Shown: positions 45,251-54,405 of the stretch, piece after piece
Layout: each line of letters opens with the position of its first letter
Position numbering within the stretch: the first letter of the stretch is position 1
Source of the DNA: Streptomyces sp. 7-21
GTDB taxonomy: Bacteria > Actinomycetota > Actinomycetes > Streptomycetales > Streptomycetaceae
Length of the DNA: 64,000 nucleotides
Assembly: GCF_016741785.1 (NCBI RefSeq)
Contig: NZ_JAERRL010000017.1
Location: forward strand, 40,961-104,960
Reading direction: 5' to 3'
Notes under the pieces: generated by a model
What the model was told of the DNA's origin: nothing
Seen by the model: only the letters and a program-made list of their open reading frames with translations
Database searches by the model: none
Translations under genes and position numbers: made by a program

Positions 45251-45547
45251 CAGGCCGCGCGCGTCGCCCGGCCAGGTGAGGTGGCGGTGGCGGGGATCGG
45301 GCCGCTCACCAACCTCGCGTTCGCCCTGCGCCGCGCCCCCGCCTGGGCCACGGCGGTGCGCACCGTGTGCCTGACGGCCGGGAACGTCGCGCCTCACGCC
45401 GGCCCCGAACACAACGTCGCCAGCGATGTGACCGCCGTGCGCGCCGTCTTCGGCTCCGGTGCGCGCGTCGTCGACGCCGACGTGCCCGCCGTCGCAGGGG
45501 AGATCCTCCGCCGGATCGCGGCGGCCTGCGCGGCGGGCACGGCGTGA
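45251..45547 (+). pseudogene. Remnant of an inosine/uridine-preferring nucleoside hydrolase
   Basis: The frame reads QAARVARPGEVAVAGIGPLTNLAFALRR (from 45251, broken here at RR), then AGNVAPHAGPEHNVASDVTAVRAVFGSG. This matches the middle of nucleoside hydrolases (PGEVTxVAxGPLTNLALAL ... EFNxxxDPEAA). The N-terminal DxDxxxDD calcium site and the C-terminal third are missing, and EHNVASDV replaces the usual EFNIxxDP. No start or ribosome-binding site fits. It is squeezed between the galactonate promoter and a convergent permease gene. Confidence 0.75.
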
Positions 45548-45554
45548 GCGCCGG

Positions 45555-46439
45555 CTACTTGACGGCCCCGGCCGTCAGGCCGGCGACGAGGTAGCGCTGG
45601 AGCAGCAGGAACCCGGCCACGACCGGCACGCTCACCACCAGCGAGGCGGCCATCACCTGGTTCCAGTACACCTCGTTCTGCGTCGAGTAGCTCTGGAGCC
45701 CGATCGACAGAGTGCGGGTGTTGTTGTTCGTCATCACCGAGGCGAACAGGACCTCGCCCCAGGCCGTCATGAACGCGTAGACGGCGACCGCGACGATGCC
45801 GGGCACCGCGGCCGGCACCACGATGCGGAACAGCGCCCCGAGCGGCCCGCACCCGTCTACCCGAGCGGCCTCGTCCAGGCCCCGGGGGATGGAGTCGAAG
45901 TAGCCGACCAGCATCCACACCGAGAACGGCAGCGAGAACGTCAGGTAGGTCAGGATCAGCCCGGCGCGTGAGCCGTACAGCGCGACGCCTGTCGTGTTGC
46001 CGATGTTGACGAAGATGAGGTACAGCGGCAGCAGGAACAGGATGCCGGGGAACATCTGCGTCGACAGCACCGTCACGCTGAACAGCTGCCGCCCCGGGAA
46101 GCGGTACCGGCTGACCGCGTAGGCCGCGAAGATGGCGATCACCACCGACAGCACGGTGGCCGAGCCCGCCACGATCAGCGAGTTCATGAAGTACCGCGCG
46201 AGCGGGATCGTCTCCCAGATATCGAGGTAGGGCTGGATCGTCAGCTCGCTCGGTATCCAGCTGAACTGCCCGCTCACGTCCGCCAGCGGCTTCAGCGAGC
46301 TGCTGAGCATCACGTAGATGGGCGCGGCCGAGAACACCGTCAGCAGCGTGAGCACGATGCGGCGGGTCCACACGAACGACGGCGGCGGCGCCGTGGGCGA
46401 CCGGCGGGACGCCGCAGGGGACATCACCGGCTTAGACAT
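45555..46439 (-). CDS. CUT1 sugar ABC transporter permease, MalG type
   Basis: 294 aa membrane protein with six predicted helices. The EAA loop is DEAARVDGCGPLGALFRIVVPAAVPGIVAV, shown here only as its start. It begins in a basic, Pro-rich cytoplasmic tail and ends RYLVAGLTAGAVK, as MalG-type permeases do. Its ATG overlaps the stop of the MalF-type gene by 8 nt. It is the last gene of the three-gene importer operon. Substrate is unknown. Confidence 0.92.
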   Translation of the reverse strand: MSKPVMSPAASRRSPTAPPPSFVWTRRIVLTLLTVFSAAPIYVMLSSSLKPLADVSGQFSWIPSELTIQPYLDIWETIPLARYFMNSLIVAGSATVLSVVIAIFAAYAVSRYRFPGRQLFSVTVLSTQMFPGILFLLPLYLIFVNIGNTTGVALYGSRAGLILTYLTFSLPFSVWMLVGYFDSIPRGLDEAARVDGCGPLGALFRIVVPAAVPGIVAVAVYAFMTAWGEVLFASVMTNNNTRTLSIGLQSYSTQNEVYWNQVMAASLVVSVPVVAGFLLLQRYLVAGLTAGAVK

Positions 46440-47421
46440 CGGGTTCCTTCCGCCCGCGCGAGGTGACGATCAGGTAGACGGCCGTCACCACGAGCAGGAA
46501 CAGCAGCAGGAGCACGGACATGGCGGAGCCGCGCCCGAAGTTCCAGGTGACGAACGACGACTGGTAGATGTGCACCGAGATGATGTCGGCGGACTCGGGT
46601 GCGGCCCGGCCGAACAGCAGGTAGGGCACGTTGAAGTCGTTGAAGGTCCACAGGAACAGCACCAGGACCAGGACCTGGTTGACGGACCGGACGGACGGCA
46701 GCGTCACCCGGCGGATCTGCTGCCAGATGCTCGCCCCGTCGATCTGCGCGGCCTCGTACAGCTCCCTGGGGATGTTCTGCATCGCGGCCATCAGGATCAG
46801 GAAGGCGAACGGCCAGTTCCGCCAGACGGAGACGATCACCAGCGAGATGAAGCTGTTGTCCCCGATCAGCCAGAACGACGGCTCACTGGTGAGGCCGAGC
46901 TGGTCGTGGAGGACGTGGTTGAGCATGCCGTTGTCGCGCTGGAGGATGAACGCCCAGGTGATCACGGCGGCGTAGACCGGCAGCGCGTACGGCGTGAGGA
47001 ACAGCGCCCGCAGCAGGCCGCGGCCCGCGAACTTGTCCTGCATCAGCACCGCGGCCGCGGCTCCGAGCAGCCAGGACAGCGTGACCGCCGCGATGGTGAA
47101 CAGGCACGTCACGGTGAAGGAGTGCAGCAGCGCTTCACCGATCGGGGCGTTGAAGTCGACGGAGACACGGAAGTTCGTCAGCCCGGCCCAGGGGGCCTCG
47201 GCCCAGTTCCCGATCGTGTACTGGGTGAGGTCGCGGAAGCTCATCACGACGCCCACGACCATGGGCACGAGGTGGACCAGCAGCTCCATCACGACGGCGG
47301 GCAGGAGCAGCAGGTAGGGCAGGGCTCGCTGGGCGAAACCGGGCCCCGGCCGCCGCCAGCGGCGGCGGCCGGGTTTCTTGCCGAGCGCCGGAGCCGGCGC
47401 GGGTGTTGTGGTGGTGGTCAT
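46432..47421 (-). CDS. CUT1 sugar ABC transporter permease, MalF type
   Basis: 329 aa with about six helices. The coupling loop contains ELYEAAQIDGASIWQQIRRV, the EAA motif. Start ATG 47421 overlaps the stop of the binding-protein gene (ATGA), so stoichiometry is kept by coupling. A Thr/Pro/Ala-rich cytoplasmic N-terminus precedes helix 1 (ALPYLLLLPAVVMELLVHLV). It pairs with the MalG-type permease; no ATPase gene is in the operon, so a shared MsiK-like ATPase is expected. Confidence 0.92.
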   Translation of the reverse strand: MTTTTTPAPAPALGKKPGRRRWRRPGPGFAQRALPYLLLLPAVVMELLVHLVPMVVGVVMSFRDLTQYTIGNWAEAPWAGLTNFRVSVDFNAPIGEALLHSFTVTCLFTIAAVTLSWLLGAAAAVLMQDKFAGRGLLRALFLTPYALPVYAAVITWAFILQRDNGMLNHVLHDQLGLTSEPSFWLIGDNSFISLVIVSVWRNWPFAFLILMAAMQNIPRELYEAAQIDGASIWQQIRRVTLPSVRSVNQVLVLVLFLWTFNDFNVPYLLFGRAAPESADIISVHIYQSSFVTWNFGRGSAMSVLLLLFLLVVTAVYLIVTSRGRKEPDV

Positions 47422-48731
47422 CACTGCTGGATCTGCTGCTGGGCTTCGGTCAGCTTTTCCAGGACGCGTTCTTCGGTGACGTCCCTGCCCTGGGCCGCCT
47501 CGGCGAACAGCTCGGTCATGGCCGTGCCGACGAGCGTCTCGAACTGCGACTCCTCCGGCACCTGGGGCAGCGGGGCCGCGCTGTTGGCGAGGGTGTCGCG
47601 CAGCACGTTCAGCTCCTCGGTGTCGAACACGGGGTCCTCCTGGGCGGACAGGACCGGCGGCAGCGAGCCGAACTCCTGGTTCAGGGCGCGCTGCGTCTCG
47701 TCGCTCGTCATGAACTCCACGAACTCCAGGGCGCCGTCGAGGTTGTCGGTGTTGCCGAAGACCGCGATGTTGATGCCGGCGACCATGGAGTTGACGTGCC
47801 GGCCGCCCTCGGGCGGGTTGGCCTGGAACGGCACCGGCGCGACGCCGTACGCGTCGGGGTCCATGCCCTGCTCCTGCACCGCGCGGCCCGCCGCCTGCCA
47901 CAGCAGCATCGCGGCGCGGCCGGAGGAGAAGTCGGACAGGGACTGGTTCTGGGCGTACTCGGCGTTGCCGGGCGCGGCGATGTCCGCCTCGCCCAGCAGG
48001 TCGATGTACTGCTCGATAGCGCGGGCGGCCTCGGGAGTGTCGAACGTCGGGTTGCCTTCCTCGTCGAAGAAGTCAGCGCCGTGCTGCTGTCCGAAGGTGA
48101 AGGCGTGGTGCGCGTTGGTGGTGTAGCTGGCGCCCTCGATCGCGAGGCCGTAGGTGTCGTCGTCAGTCAGCTGCTGGCCGACCTCGATCAGTTCCTCCCA
48201 CGTGGCCGGCGGCTCCTCGATGCCCGCCTCGTCGAACAGCTCCCGGTTGTAGTACAGGGCGTAGGCCAGGGAGTACAGCGGCACGGCCGCCGGGTCCTGG
48301 CCCGGTGCGCCGCAGGCCTCGAGCGCCGACTCCACGAACCGGTCGCGGCCGCCGATGGCCTCGAACTCCTCGTCTCCCCACGGCATGAGGGCGCCGGTCG
48401 CCTGCAGCGAGGCCGACCAGGTGTTGCCGATGTTCAGCACGTCGGGGCCCTCGCCGGAGGTGGTGGCCGCGAGGATGCGGTCGAGCAGCTGGTCCCAGTC
48501 GATGACCTCGAGTTCGACCTCGATGCCGGTCAGTTCCTCGAAGCGCTCCAGCTGCGGGCGGAGCACCCGCTCGTCGTGTTCCAGGCTGATGCCCTGGTTG
48601 CTGGCCCAGTACGTGAGGGTGCCGGGATTGTCGTTGCTACCGCCGCCACCCGTGGTGGTACCGCCACCGCACGCGGTGGCGGCGAGGGCCAGCAGGGCGG
48701 CGGCAGCCGTGGCCATTCGGGTTCTGCGCAT
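47421..48731 (-). CDS. CUT1 sugar ABC transporter substrate-binding lipoprotein
   Basis: 436 aa. Lipoprotein signal RTRMATAAAALLALAATAC with the lipobox Cys near residue 21 and a Gly/Thr-rich linker. The fold is SBP family 1 (MalE-like): TLTYWASNQ, LERFEELTGIEVELEVIDWDQLLDRIL and GRAAMLLWQAAG. Function is to capture an oligosaccharide or monosaccharide; identity is not visible. It is the first gene of the operon, divergent from a ROK regulator, and its promoter holds a dyad. Confidence 0.92.
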   Translation of the reverse strand: MRRTRMATAAAALLALAATACGGGTTTGGGGSNDNPGTLTYWASNQGISLEHDERVLRPQLERFEELTGIEVELEVIDWDQLLDRILAATTSGEGPDVLNIGNTWSASLQATGALMPWGDEEFEAIGGRDRFVESALEACGAPGQDPAAVPLYSLAYALYYNRELFDEAGIEEPPATWEELIEVGQQLTDDDTYGLAIEGASYTTNAHHAFTFGQQHGADFFDEEGNPTFDTPEAARAIEQYIDLLGEADIAAPGNAEYAQNQSLSDFSSGRAAMLLWQAAGRAVQEQGMDPDAYGVAPVPFQANPPEGGRHVNSMVAGINIAVFGNTDNLDGALEFVEFMTSDETQRALNQEFGSLPPVLSAQEDPVFDTEELNVLRDTLANSAAPLPQVPEESQFETLVGTAMTELFAEAAQGRDVTEERVLEKLTEAQQQIQQ

Positions 48732-48784
48732 GATCGACCCTTCCTCAGCGGCAGGTTGGATGCACGGCTTGAAGGCATGGGGGG

Positions 48785-48829
48785 CTTAAATTAAGAAGTG
48801 AGCTAAGTGGCTCGCGTGAAGGGAGTCAA
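48785..48829 (-). promoter_or_regulatory. Promoter and dyad of the CUT1 importer operon
   Basis: On the minus strand TTGACT (48829-48824), 17 bp, TTAGCT (48806-48801). CTTAAATTAAG (48785-48795), a perfect 11-base dyad, covers the expected transcription start near 48794. The divergent ROK regulator is the obvious ligand of this site. Confidence 0.65.
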
Positions 48830-48869
48830 GAGCCCGGACGGTAACCAGCCACCGGGGGCGGAGGGGCAT

Positions 48870-50096
48870 ATGACAGCGGTAACCGGCCGGACCGTGCACG
48901 ACCTGCGACGAGGCAACCGGGCGCTGCTGCTGCGGCGATTGTTTTTCGACGGACCGCTCAGCCGGCAGGAGCTGGGCCCGGCGACGGGTCTGAGTTCGGG
49001 AACCGTCAGCAATGTGACGGCCGGTCTGCTGGCCGACGGCTTTATCAGCGAGGTCGGTTCGGTGGAGTCCGACGGCGGCAGGCCCCGCACGCTGCTGGCC
49101 GTTGCGCCCGACGGCGGCCGGCTCATCGGCGTCGACGTCGGCGAAACCCGGGTGCGGGTAAGCCTGTTCGGCCTGACGCTGGACGAAATGGCGTGCGCCG
49201 AGTACCCGCTGGCCGGGCCGGTGCACGACCCGGAGTACGTCGCGGCACGCATCGGCGAGGGGGTCAGCGCGGTGCTCGCCGACGTACCCGGCGCGGCCGG
49301 GCGGCTGCTGGGGGTCGGCGTGGGCGTGCCCGGCATCGTCGAGCAGACCCCCGCCGGCGCGGTGGTGCACGGCCAGGCCGTCGGCTGGCACGCGGTGCCG
49401 CTGGAGGCGCTGCTGCGGCGGACCCCGGGCTGGCCCGCCGACGTGCCGTGCTACGTCGGCAACGGCGCCCGGACCTTCGGGCAGGCCGAGATGTGGTTCG
49501 GTGCCGGGCGCGGCGCGGGCGACGTCGTCGTGGCGCTGCTCGGCTCCGGCGTGGGTGCCTGTGTCGTGACGGGCGGCGCCACGCTGGGCGGCCCGGCGGG
49601 CGCGGCGGGGGAGTGGGGGCACACCACCGTGACCGTCGGCGGCCGCACCTGCCGGTGCGGCGCGCGCGGCTGCCTGGAGGCGTACGTGGGCGCGGACGCG
49701 CTGGTGCGGCGGTGGGCGGAGACGGGCGGCCGCCCGCTCGGCGACGGCCCGGAACGCGCCGTCGCCGCCCTGCTGGACGCCGACCGCGACGGCGACGAGG
49801 GCGCCGCCGCGGTGCTCGCCGAAACGGCCGAGTACCTGGGCGCGGGCATCGCCGACCTCGTCAATCTCTTCAACCCGGAACGCATCCTGCTCGGCGGCTG
49901 GGCCGGGCTGATCCTCGGGCCCCGGCTGCTGCCGGACGTGCGCCGGTACGCCCGCAGGTACGCGCTGCGCCACCCGGCGGGGCGGGCGCGCATCGAGATG
50001 GGGCGGCTGGGCCCCGACGCCGTGACCGTCGGCGCCGCCACCCTCCCGCTCGCCGACTTCCTCTCCCGGGGCGGGGCCCAGGCCGCCGGGGTGTGA
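48870..50096 (+). CDS. ROK-family transcriptional regulator
   Basis: 408 aa. N-terminal winged helix: HDLRRGNRALLLRRLFFDGPLSRQELGPATGLSSGTVSNVTAGLLADGF (two stretches, about residues 10-60). The ROK sugar-kinase-like core has GVDVGETRVRVSLFG, GVGVGVPGIV and the zinc-binding CRCGARGCLEAY, with EWGHTTV ahead of it. The ATG at 48870 has GGAGGGG upstream; the GTG at 48807 lies in the opposite promoter. It probably represses the importer operon and is released by the imported sugar or its phosphate. Confidence 0.88.
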   Translation: MTAVTGRTVHDLRRGNRALLLRRLFFDGPLSRQELGPATGLSSGTVSNVTAGLLADGFISEVGSVESDGGRPRTLLAVAPDGGRLIGVDVGETRVRVSLFGLTLDEMACAEYPLAGPVHDPEYVAARIGEGVSAVLADVPGAAGRLLGVGVGVPGIVEQTPAGAVVHGQAVGWHAVPLEALLRRTPGWPADVPCYVGNGARTFGQAEMWFGAGRGAGDVVVALLGSGVGACVVTGGATLGGPAGAAGEWGHTTVTVGGRTCRCGARGCLEAYVGADALVRRWAETGGRPLGDGPERAVAALLDADRDGDEGAAAVLAETAEYLGAGIADLVNLFNPERILLGGWAGLILGPRLLPDVRRYARRYALRHPAGRARIEMGRLGPDAVTVGAATLPLADFLSRGGAQAAGV

Positions 50097-50133
50097 GCAC
50101 ACCGCCGCGCGGCAGGCGGCCCACGCCTCCGGC

Positions 50134-50162
50134 CGGGCGGCCGGGACGCCCCCGGCCGCCCG
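50134..50162. terminator. Bidirectional hairpin terminator
   Basis: CGGGCGGCCGGG (50134-50145) pairs perfectly with CCCGGCCGCCCG (50151-50162) over a 5-nt loop, between the convergent ROK and alcohol-dehydrogenase genes. Confidence 0.7.
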
Positions 50163-50175
50163 CGTCAGCCGCCGG

Positions 50176-51165
50176 TCAGGGCAGCACGAGGATCTTGCGG
50201 CCGCGGCCGGCGGCGAACCGGTCGATCGCCTCGGCGTAGGAGGCCAGCGGCAGCCGGTCGCTGATGAAGACCTCCGGGTCCAGCACGCCCGCGGCGAACA
50301 GGTCCGCCGCCCGCTCGTAGCTGTGCAGCACCGCCATCGAACCGGTGATGGTGATCTCCCGGTTGTAGATCTTGTACGGCTCGATCACGGCCGTCGTCGC
50401 GTAGTCGGACACGCCGAACTGGAGGAACGTGCCCGCCTTCGCGACCCGGCCCAGGCCGTCCTGGATGGCCTGGGCGTTGCCCGTGGCGTCGATGACGATC
50501 TCCCAGCCCTCCGGCCGGTCCAGCTCGTCGGCCGAGGCAGCCGCGCGTGAACAGCCCAGCTTCCGGGCGGTGGCCAGCCGGTCCGGGTTGATGTCCACGA
50601 CATCCACGCCGCTGGCGCCGGTCCGCTTGGCCAGCTCCAGCATCATCAGCCCCATCGTGCCGGAACCGTAGATCAGCACCCGGGCGCCGAGCGCGGACCG
50701 CATCACGTCGTACCCGCGCACCGCGCAGGACAGCGGCTCGATCAGCGCGGCGTCCTGGAGGCCGACGTGGTCAGGCAGCCGCACGCAGTTGGCGACGGGC
50801 GCCACCGCGTACTCGGCCGCGCCCCCGGCCACCGACACCCCGATCGCCGCCCACCGGTCGCACAGGTTGTTGTGCCCCGAGCGGCAGTACCGGCACTCGT
50901 AGCAGTACAGCGACGGGTCCACCGCCACCCGGTCACCGGCCGACAGCTCGGTGACCTCCGAGCCGGTCGCCACCACCTCGCCGGCGAACTCGTGCCCCGG
51001 AACGATCGGCAGCGACGGGGCGAACTCCCCCTGGAGAATGTGCAGATCGGTGCCGCACAGGCCGCATGCGGCGACCCGCACCACCACCTCCCGCGGCCCG
51101 GGGGCGGGATCCGGCAGCGACGTCAGCGTGATGGTGCCCGGAGATTCGATGACGGCTGCTTTCAC
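50176..51165 (-). CDS. Zinc-dependent (polyol/sorbitol-type) alcohol dehydrogenase
   Basis: 329 aa medium-chain dehydrogenase. Catalytic zinc ligands are in CGLCGTDLHILQGEF (Cys) and VPGHEFAGEV (His-Glu). The structural-zinc cysteines are in YCYECRYCRSGHNNLC. The nucleotide-binding GSGTMGLMMLELAK follows near residue 165. Family members oxidise sorbitol, threonine or other polyols with NAD. It is the last gene of the polyol operon, GTG overlapping the permease stop (GTGA), so it likely oxidises the imported polyol to a ketose. Confidence 0.9.
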   Translation of the reverse strand: MKAAVIESPGTITLTSLPDPAPGPREVVVRVAACGLCGTDLHILQGEFAPSLPIVPGHEFAGEVVATGSEVTELSAGDRVAVDPSLYCYECRYCRSGHNNLCDRWAAIGVSVAGGAAEYAVAPVANCVRLPDHVGLQDAALIEPLSCAVRGYDVMRSALGARVLIYGSGTMGLMMLELAKRTGASGVDVVDINPDRLATARKLGCSRAAASADELDRPEGWEIVIDATGNAQAIQDGLGRVAKAGTFLQFGVSDYATTAVIEPYKIYNREITITGSMAVLHSYERAADLFAAGVLDPEVFISDRLPLASYAEAIDRFAAGRGRKILVLP

Positions 51166-52058
51166 TTGACTGCTCCTAGCGACAGGCCCTGGACCAGGCG
51201 GTCCTGGGCGGCGAACCCCGCCGCGAGTACCGGCAGGGAGATGGCGAGTGAAGCGGCGGACACCTGCGCCAGGAACAGGCCCTGGCTGGTGATGAAGCTG
51301 GTCAGGAACACCGGCGCCGTCTCGGCCACGATCCCCGTGAGCACGCTGGCGAACAGCAGCTCGTTCCAGCTGAAGATGAAGCAGATCAGGGAGGTCGCCG
51401 CGATGCCCGGCATCACGATCGGCGCGATGACGCGGGCCAGGATCACCGGGAGCCGCGCCCCGTCGATCTGGGCCGCCTCGATGACCGCCGAGGGCACCTC
51501 CGCCAGGAACGACTGGAGCATCCACACCGCGATGGGCAGGTTCATCGAGGTGTACAGCAGCACCAGCAGCCAGACGTTGTCCAGCATCCCGGTGTTCTTC
51601 GCGAACAGGTAGACCGGCAGCAGGCCGGCGACCACCGGCAGCATCTTCGTCGACAGGAAGAAGAACAGCGCGTCCCGCCACTTGCGCACCGGGCGCAGCG
51701 CCAGCGCGTACGCCGCGGGCAGCGCCAGCAGCAGCACCAGCAGTGTCGAACCGACCGACGCCCCCAGCGAGTTCAGCAGCGGCGGCCAGGGACTGGCCCC
51801 CGTCGAGGCGCCGAAGAACTCGCGGTAGCCGTCCAGCGTCAGCGGCGCCGTCAGCGACGGCGGGTTGGTGGCGGCGTCCGGCTCCGAGTGGAACGACGTC
51901 AGCGCCATCCACGCCACGGGGAGGAAGAACACCAGCCCGACCAGCCAGGCCAGCACGCCCAGGGCCGCGTTGCCGGCCCGCCTTCTGGCCCGCAGCCTTG
52001 CCGCGGGCCCCGTTACCGTCCCGCCGCCAGCGGCGGCGGGCGCCGTCACGACCGTCAT
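51162..52058 (-). CDS. Polyol-type CUT1 ABC transporter permease, MalG type
   Basis: 298 aa, six helices, EAA loop IEAAQIDGARLPVILARVIAP (first 20 of a longer stretch). Ends VQGLSLGAVK as MalG/SmoG-type permeases do. The start overlaps the MalF-type gene stop (ATGA at 52055-52058), and its own stop overlaps the dehydrogenase start. Substrate assigned from the binding protein and dehydrogenase neighbours, not from this protein. Confidence 0.9.
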   Translation of the reverse strand: MTVVTAPAAAGGGTVTGPAARLRARRRAGNAALGVLAWLVGLVFFLPVAWMALTSFHSEPDAATNPPSLTAPLTLDGYREFFGASTGASPWPPLLNSLGASVGSTLLVLLLALPAAYALALRPVRKWRDALFFFLSTKMLPVVAGLLPVYLFAKNTGMLDNVWLLVLLYTSMNLPIAVWMLQSFLAEVPSAVIEAAQIDGARLPVILARVIAPIVMPGIAATSLICFIFSWNELLFASVLTGIVAETAPVFLTSFITSQGLFLAQVSAASLAISLPVLAAGFAAQDRLVQGLSLGAVK

Positions 52059-53035
52059 GACCGGCTGCCCTCCTCACGGAACAGCGACGACACCACGCGC
52101 AGCGCGAAGACGGCGATCAGCAGCGACCCCAGCACGGCCAGCACCCCGGCCGCCGACGCCACGCCGTACTCCTGCGCCCGGAAGAACTCCTGGTAGACCG
52201 CGTACGGCAGGTTCGCCGTGTCCAGGCTGCCGGCGGTCAGCGTGAACACCGCGTCGAAGTGCTGCACGACGTAGACCGACCCGAGCAGCGCCCCCAGCTC
52301 CAGATAACGCCGCAGGTGCGGCAGTGTCAGGTGCCGGAAGATCTGCCATGCCCCGGCGCCGTCGAGCCGGGCGGCCTCGACCAGTTCGGCGGAGCGGCTT
52401 TGCAGCCCTGCCAGCAGGATGAGCATCATGAACGGCGTCCACTGCCAGATCAGGGCCGCCTCCACCGCCATCAGCGGCATCTCGGAGATCCAGTCCGGCT
52501 GCGGCGGATCGAAGCCGAACAGGTCGCCCAGCCACGTGAGCGCGCCGTTGAACAGCCCGTACTCCGGGTTGAACAGCACGTGCTTCCACAGCAGCGCCGC
52601 CGCCACCGGCACCAGCAGGAAAGGCGTGATCATCATCGTGCGGACGATGCCCCGGCCCCGGAACCTCCGGTCCAGCAGCAGCGCCGCCATCAGCCCGAGC
52701 ACCAGGCTGACCAGTACCACGGTCGCGGTCAGCACCGCGGTGGTGAGGACGGAGTCACGCAGCAGCGGATCGGACAGCACTTCCTGGTAGTTGCCGAAGC
52801 CGGTGAACGACCGGTTGTCCGGGTGGTACGCGTTCCAGTCGAACAGCGAGATCACGAGCGTGGCCGCGAACGGCAGCTGCGTGACAGCGATCAGGAAGAC
52901 CAGGGCGGGCAGCAGCGGAGCCCGCCGCGCCCACGAACGGGCGTCCCAGCGGCCCTCGGGCCTGGCCGGTGCGGTGCCGCCGGCGGCGGGCCGGGGCGCC
53001 TGGACGGTTGGTGTCTGGTGTGTCGCGGCGCTCAT
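52055..53035 (-). CDS. Polyol-type CUT1 ABC transporter permease, MalF type
   Basis: 326 aa with six helices after a Pro/Ala-rich cytoplasmic tail. The EAA motif region is LVEAARLDGAGAWQIFRHL. It starts with an ATG (53035) overlapping the binding-protein stop. The similar extracytoplasmic loop FDWNAYHPDNRSFTGFGNYQ is typical of SmoF/MtlF-like permeases. It needs an ATPase from elsewhere in the genome. Confidence 0.9.
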   Translation of the reverse strand: MSAATHQTPTVQAPRPAAGGTAPARPEGRWDARSWARRAPLLPALVFLIAVTQLPFAATLVISLFDWNAYHPDNRSFTGFGNYQEVLSDPLLRDSVLTTAVLTATVVLVSLVLGLMAALLLDRRFRGRGIVRTMMITPFLLVPVAAALLWKHVLFNPEYGLFNGALTWLGDLFGFDPPQPDWISEMPLMAVEAALIWQWTPFMMLILLAGLQSRSAELVEAARLDGAGAWQIFRHLTLPHLRRYLELGALLGSVYVVQHFDAVFTLTAGSLDTANLPYAVYQEFFRAQEYGVASAAGVLAVLGSLLIAVFALRVVSSLFREEGSRS

Positions 53036-54387
53036 TCGTCCCGGTACTCCTCCGCTACCTCTTCGGCCAGGCCCTGGGATGCCTCGAGCGCGTCCCGTAC
53101 GCTCTGCTGTCCGGCGATGGCCGCGCTGATCTCCTGGGACACCCGCGTGCCGAGCTCGGTGAACTCGGGTATGCCGACGAACTGCACGCCCGGCGCGGGC
53201 CTGGCCTGCACTCCCGGGTCGAGCGGATCGGCGTCGGCGATGGCGTCGCGCGTCACCTCCGCGAAGGCGCCGGCGGCCTGGAGGTACTCCGGGTTCTCGT
53301 AGGTCGACGCCCGCTTGCCCGCCGGGACGTTCGCCCAGCCGTAGACCTCGCCGACCAGCCGCTCGTACTCCGCGCTGGACGCCCACGAGATGAACTCCCA
53401 GGCGGCGTCCGGCTGGTCGGAGGACCGCTGCACGCCCCAGGCCCACGTGTACAGCCACCCGGAGCTTTCCGTCCGCTCCACTGGCGCGGGCACGTAGCCG
53501 ATCCTGCCGCGGACGGGGGAGTCCTCCGTCTCCAGGGATCCCGCCCCGGCCGTGGCGTCGTACCACATCGCCGTGTTGCCCTGCACCATGTTGTTCAGGC
53601 ACTCGGCGTAGCCGGACTGGGCGGCGCCCGCCTGCCCGTGCTCGCGCACCAGGTCCACGTAGAACTCGGTGGCCTCGATGAACTCCGGCGAGGTCAGCGC
53701 CGCTTCCCAGTCCTCGGTGAACCAGGTGCCGCCGAAGGTGTTCACCACCGTCGTCAGCGGCGCCAGCAGCTCGCCCCAGCCGGGCAGGCCGCGCAGGCAG
53801 ATGCCGCTCATGTCCGGCTCCGCCTCGTCGACGGCGGCGGCGAGTTCGGCGACGTCGTGCCAGGTCGGCTGCTCCGGCATGACCAGGCCGTGTTCGGCGA
53901 AGACGTCCGTGCGGTACATCAGGAACGACGACTCGCCGTAGAACGGCTGCGCGTAGATCCGCCCGTCCTCGCCGGTCAGCGACTCGCGCAGCGGCGGCAG
54001 GATGTCCTCCGCGTCGTAGTCCTCGTCGCTGGCGAGGTAGTCGTCCAGCGGGTACAGCCAGCCGTTGCCGGCGTAGATCGGCGTCTCGTAGTTGCTGAGG
54101 GTCGCCACGTCGTACTGGCCCGCCTGGTTGGCGAAGTCGAGGCTGAGCCGGTCGCGGACCTCGTTCTCCGGCAGGACCGTGAAGTTGACGCTGATGCCGG
54201 TCTCGGCGGTGAAGTGCTCCTCGGTCAGGCTCTGCAGCTGGGTCATCTGCGGGTTGTTGACCATCAGCACATTGATGCTGTCGCCGCCCTGCGACCCGGC
54301 GCCGCCGAACCCGGCGCACGAGACGAGCAGCGTCCCGCTCGCGGCGCAGGCCACGGCGCGCGCGACGCCGTGTCTCCAACTCCTCAT
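53032..54387 (-). CDS. Polyol (sorbitol/mannitol-type) ABC transporter binding lipoprotein
   Basis: 451 aa. Lipoprotein signal with ASGTLLVSC (Cys near residue 24). The mature part starts SINVLMVNNPQMTQLQSL, close to SmoE/MtlE, with HFTAETGISVNFTVLPENEVRD and DVATLSNYETPIYAGNGWLYPL. The conserved FYGESSFLMYRTDVF and WGVQRSSDQPDAAWEF further fit this family. The ATG at 54387 is preceded by GGGAG; a TTG two codons earlier is unlikely. Preceded by a hairpin after the regulator gene. Confidence 0.9.
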   Translation of the reverse strand: MRSWRHGVARAVACAASGTLLVSCAGFGGAGSQGGDSINVLMVNNPQMTQLQSLTEEHFTAETGISVNFTVLPENEVRDRLSLDFANQAGQYDVATLSNYETPIYAGNGWLYPLDDYLASDEDYDAEDILPPLRESLTGEDGRIYAQPFYGESSFLMYRTDVFAEHGLVMPEQPTWHDVAELAAAVDEAEPDMSGICLRGLPGWGELLAPLTTVVNTFGGTWFTEDWEAALTSPEFIEATEFYVDLVREHGQAGAAQSGYAECLNNMVQGNTAMWYDATAGAGSLETEDSPVRGRIGYVPAPVERTESSGWLYTWAWGVQRSSDQPDAAWEFISWASSAEYERLVGEVYGWANVPAGKRASTYENPEYLQAAGAFAEVTRDAIADADPLDPGVQARPAPGVQFVGIPEFTELGTRVSQEISAAIAGQQSVRDALEASQGLAEEVAEEYRDE

Positions 54388-54405
54388 GGGCAACTCCCGG
54401 GGGTG

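Noticed and set aside
45281..45547. Small intact gene for the nucleoside hydrolase-like frame
   Set aside because: It lacks the N-terminal calcium site and the C-terminal third of the fold, and no start signal fits; treated as a remnant.
48807..48869. Upstream GTG start for the ROK regulator
   Set aside because: It lies between the -10 and -35 of the opposite importer promoter and has no ribosome-binding site; ATG at 48870 with GGAGGGG fits better.
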